From assembly GCF_040289485.1 (NCBI RefSeq), contig NZ_PSLG01000086.1, positions 1-7,553 of the forward strand: a stretch of 7,553 nucleotides of DNA. The letters run 5' to 3'. Positions 6,938-7,553 of this stretch are shown in pieces. The stretch comes from Thermoflexus sp040289485 (GTDB lineage Bacteria; Chloroflexota; Anaerolineae; Thermoflexales; Thermoflexaceae). Each line of letters starts with the position of its first letter. The first letter of the stretch is position 1. The position numbers and the translations under genes were made by a program. The notes under the pieces are model-generated. The model was not told where the DNA came from and did no database searches. It saw nothing but the letters and a program-made list of their open reading frames with translations.

Positions 6938-7183
6938 ATGACGCTGCTGCTCACCGAGCGGGCGATGCGCGCCCTGGAGGGACTGCATCCGAAGCACCGG
7001 GAGCAGGTGATGCGACGGATCGACCAACTGGCTCGGATGCCGCGGCCGTCGCTGACCAAGATCCGGCATGATCGGGGGGAGTTGCTGTCGTATCGGGCAG
7101 GGGAATATCGGATTTATGTGACCTGGGATGCGCAGACGTTGCGCGTGGAGGACATCCGCAAGCGCAACGATGCCTACCGATGA
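6938..7183 (+). CDS. RelE/ParE-superfamily toxin-like protein, solitary
   Basis: An 81-residue basic protein with the RelE/ParE layout: two N-terminal helices (about 6-33, with HREQVMRRIDQL), then LTKIRHDRGELLSYRAGEYRIYV as the central beta-sheet (39-61), and a last strand and tail VEDIRKRNDAYR (70-81), matching the family ending with a basic R-x-x-x-Y motif. RelE members cleave mRNA on the ribosome; ParE members poison gyrase. Arg45, Arg57 and Tyr80 are candidate functional residues. The ATG follows GGAGG and GAGG. No antitoxin gene is visible: the upstream frame that ends at the ATGA holds only about 14 codons, and nothing protein-like follows. Third positions are less GC-biased than in the neighbours (GAATATCGGATTTATGTG), which hints at transfer. 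It could be a lone toxin, a decayed system, or a partner of an antitoxin elsewhere. Confidence 0.75.
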   Translation: MTLLLTERAMRALEGLHPKHREQVMRRIDQLARMPRPSLTKIRHDRGELLSYRAGEYRIYVTWDAQTLRVEDIRKRNDAYR

Positions 7184-7215
7184 GATCCGCAGGGAGCCTG
7201 CCCAAGGTCGAAGGG

Positions 7216-7243
7216 TTGACAACAGCTGACATTTTTATTATCA
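7216..7243 (+). promoter_or_regulatory. AT-rich promoter-like patch upstream of the structured region
   Basis: A perfect TTGACA (7216-7221) is followed by the T/A run TTTTTATTAT. Possible -10 boxes are TATTAT (7236-7241, spacing 14, short) or TTATCA (7238-7243, spacing 16). The -35 lies inside the near-palindrome GTTGACAAC (7215-7223), and GCTGA/TCAGC (7225-7229, 7241-7245) flank the AT run. It could instead be a mobile-element end or an operator. Confidence 0.4.
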
Positions 7244-7267
7244 GCCATTTCGGCCACGAAGCTTTCC

Positions 7268-7476
7268 GACGGGGCACGCCCGCACGGAACCCGCCCCCTC
7301 ACCGCCTGGCGGTGGGTTCGAGGTGGGCCAGCGCCCCGTTCCCACAGCCGGTGGACGGCTCGCGGGTTTTCTGCCATCATGCAGATAGAGCCGGTGAAAA
7401 CCCAGCCGGCTCCGGGCGGGCCGTCCGAAGCGGCCCTACCGGGAGTTCCCCGGGAAGGGACGCCTGTGGAGATCCC
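7268..7476. ncRNA. Candidate large structured RNA of unknown class
   Basis: The final 370 bases hold no convincing protein gene but many perfect inverted repeats. Stem A: 7268-7275 with 7333-7340 (ACGGGGC/GCCCCGT plus one G-U pair) encloses nested stems 7287-7291 with 7315-7319 and 7300-7305 with 7309-7314. Stem B: 7364-7371 with 7396-7403 (GGGTTTTC/GAAAACCC), extended below a three-base bulge by 7356-7360 with 7404-7408, and capped by TGC/GCA around CATCAT. Stem C: GGGCCG/CGGCCC, 7418-7423 with 7431-7436. Stem D: CCGGG/CCCGG, 7439-7443 with 7449-7453. The spacing and nesting look like a folded RNA, probably plus strand because a TTGACA promoter-like patch precedes it. I do not recognise the class: the signatures of RNase P RNA, tmRNA and SRP RNA are not seen. 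An omega-RNA (HEARO) before an IscB gene to the right is one possibility. Boundaries are only the core stems. Confidence 0.45.
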
Positions 7477-7553
7477 TCGGGCGGCGGAACGGCGAAGGGC
7501 CGGTCTACGCGCCACGGGTCGAGGAAGCCGGAAGGGGCCGGTCATCCGTTTCG

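Noticed and set aside
6897..6941. Possible tiny antitoxin frame ending at the ATGA of the RelE-like gene
   Set aside because: The frame is open for only about 14 codons after a stop at 6894-6896, too short for an antitoxin.
7189..7201. Small hairpin GCAGG-GAG-CCTGC after the RelE-like gene as terminator
   Set aside because: Only five base pairs with no T run after it; too weak to call.
7311..7325. GGTGGGTTCGAGG resembling a tRNA T arm
   Set aside because: The partner half of the T stem, the anticodon arm and an acceptor stem at the right spacing are missing; the bases pair instead within the nested hairpins.
7388..7412. GAGCCGG...CCGGCTC hairpin as group II intron domain V
   Set aside because: It is too short for the roughly 34-base domain V, lacks its catalytic triad and bulge, and competes with the better GAAAACCC stem.
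7174..7545. Minus-strand open frame of 123 codons in the last stretch
   Set aside because: Its composition is arginine/proline-rich with no recognisable motif, it has no ribosome binding site evidence, and it runs through the palindromes; it looks like a chance frame in GC-rich DNA.

Overview
The window is a GC-rich (roughly two-thirds G+C, estimated by eye) bacterial chromosome segment with tightly packed genes, strong purine-rich ribosome binding sites and ATGA stop/start overlaps. The ferredoxin type, the double-length ThyX-like protein and the general protein style suggest a thermophilic Chloroflexota bacterium. That is an inference from style, not a proven assignment.

Layout, left to right. 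Positions 1-143 are GC-rich leader with no recognisable gene. At 144-1652 (+) lies a 502-residue protein made of two ThyX-like (flavin-dependent thymidylate synthase) halves. It overlaps by ATGA an M20 zinc dipeptidase (1649-3028, +). A perfect 14-bp GC hairpin at 3066-3099 lies between this pair and a convergent two-cluster ferredoxin (3115-3477, -), which has a good sigma70-type promoter at 3577-3606. Divergent from the ferredoxin is a DinB/DfsB-like four-helix-bundle protein (3734-4228, +).

The next three genes are on the minus strand and look like one operon, read right to left: a CPA2-type cation/proton antiporter (5590-6702, with its first membrane segment displaced into another frame up to 6779), a PII-like small signalling protein (5197-5553), and a mutarotase-fold protein (4241-5200) coupled to it by an ATGA overlap. 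A PII-like protein directly behind a membrane transporter suggests that the small protein regulates the transporter.

Divergent from the antiporter is a solitary RelE/ParE-like toxin gene (6938-7183, +) with no visible antitoxin. The last 370 bases have no convincing protein gene. They start with an unusually AT-rich, promoter-like patch (TTGACA at 7216) and continue as a dense set of nested perfect inverted repeats. This is best read as a large structured RNA, or the RNA end of a mobile element, running off or close to the right edge. It is the most likely undescribed element here.
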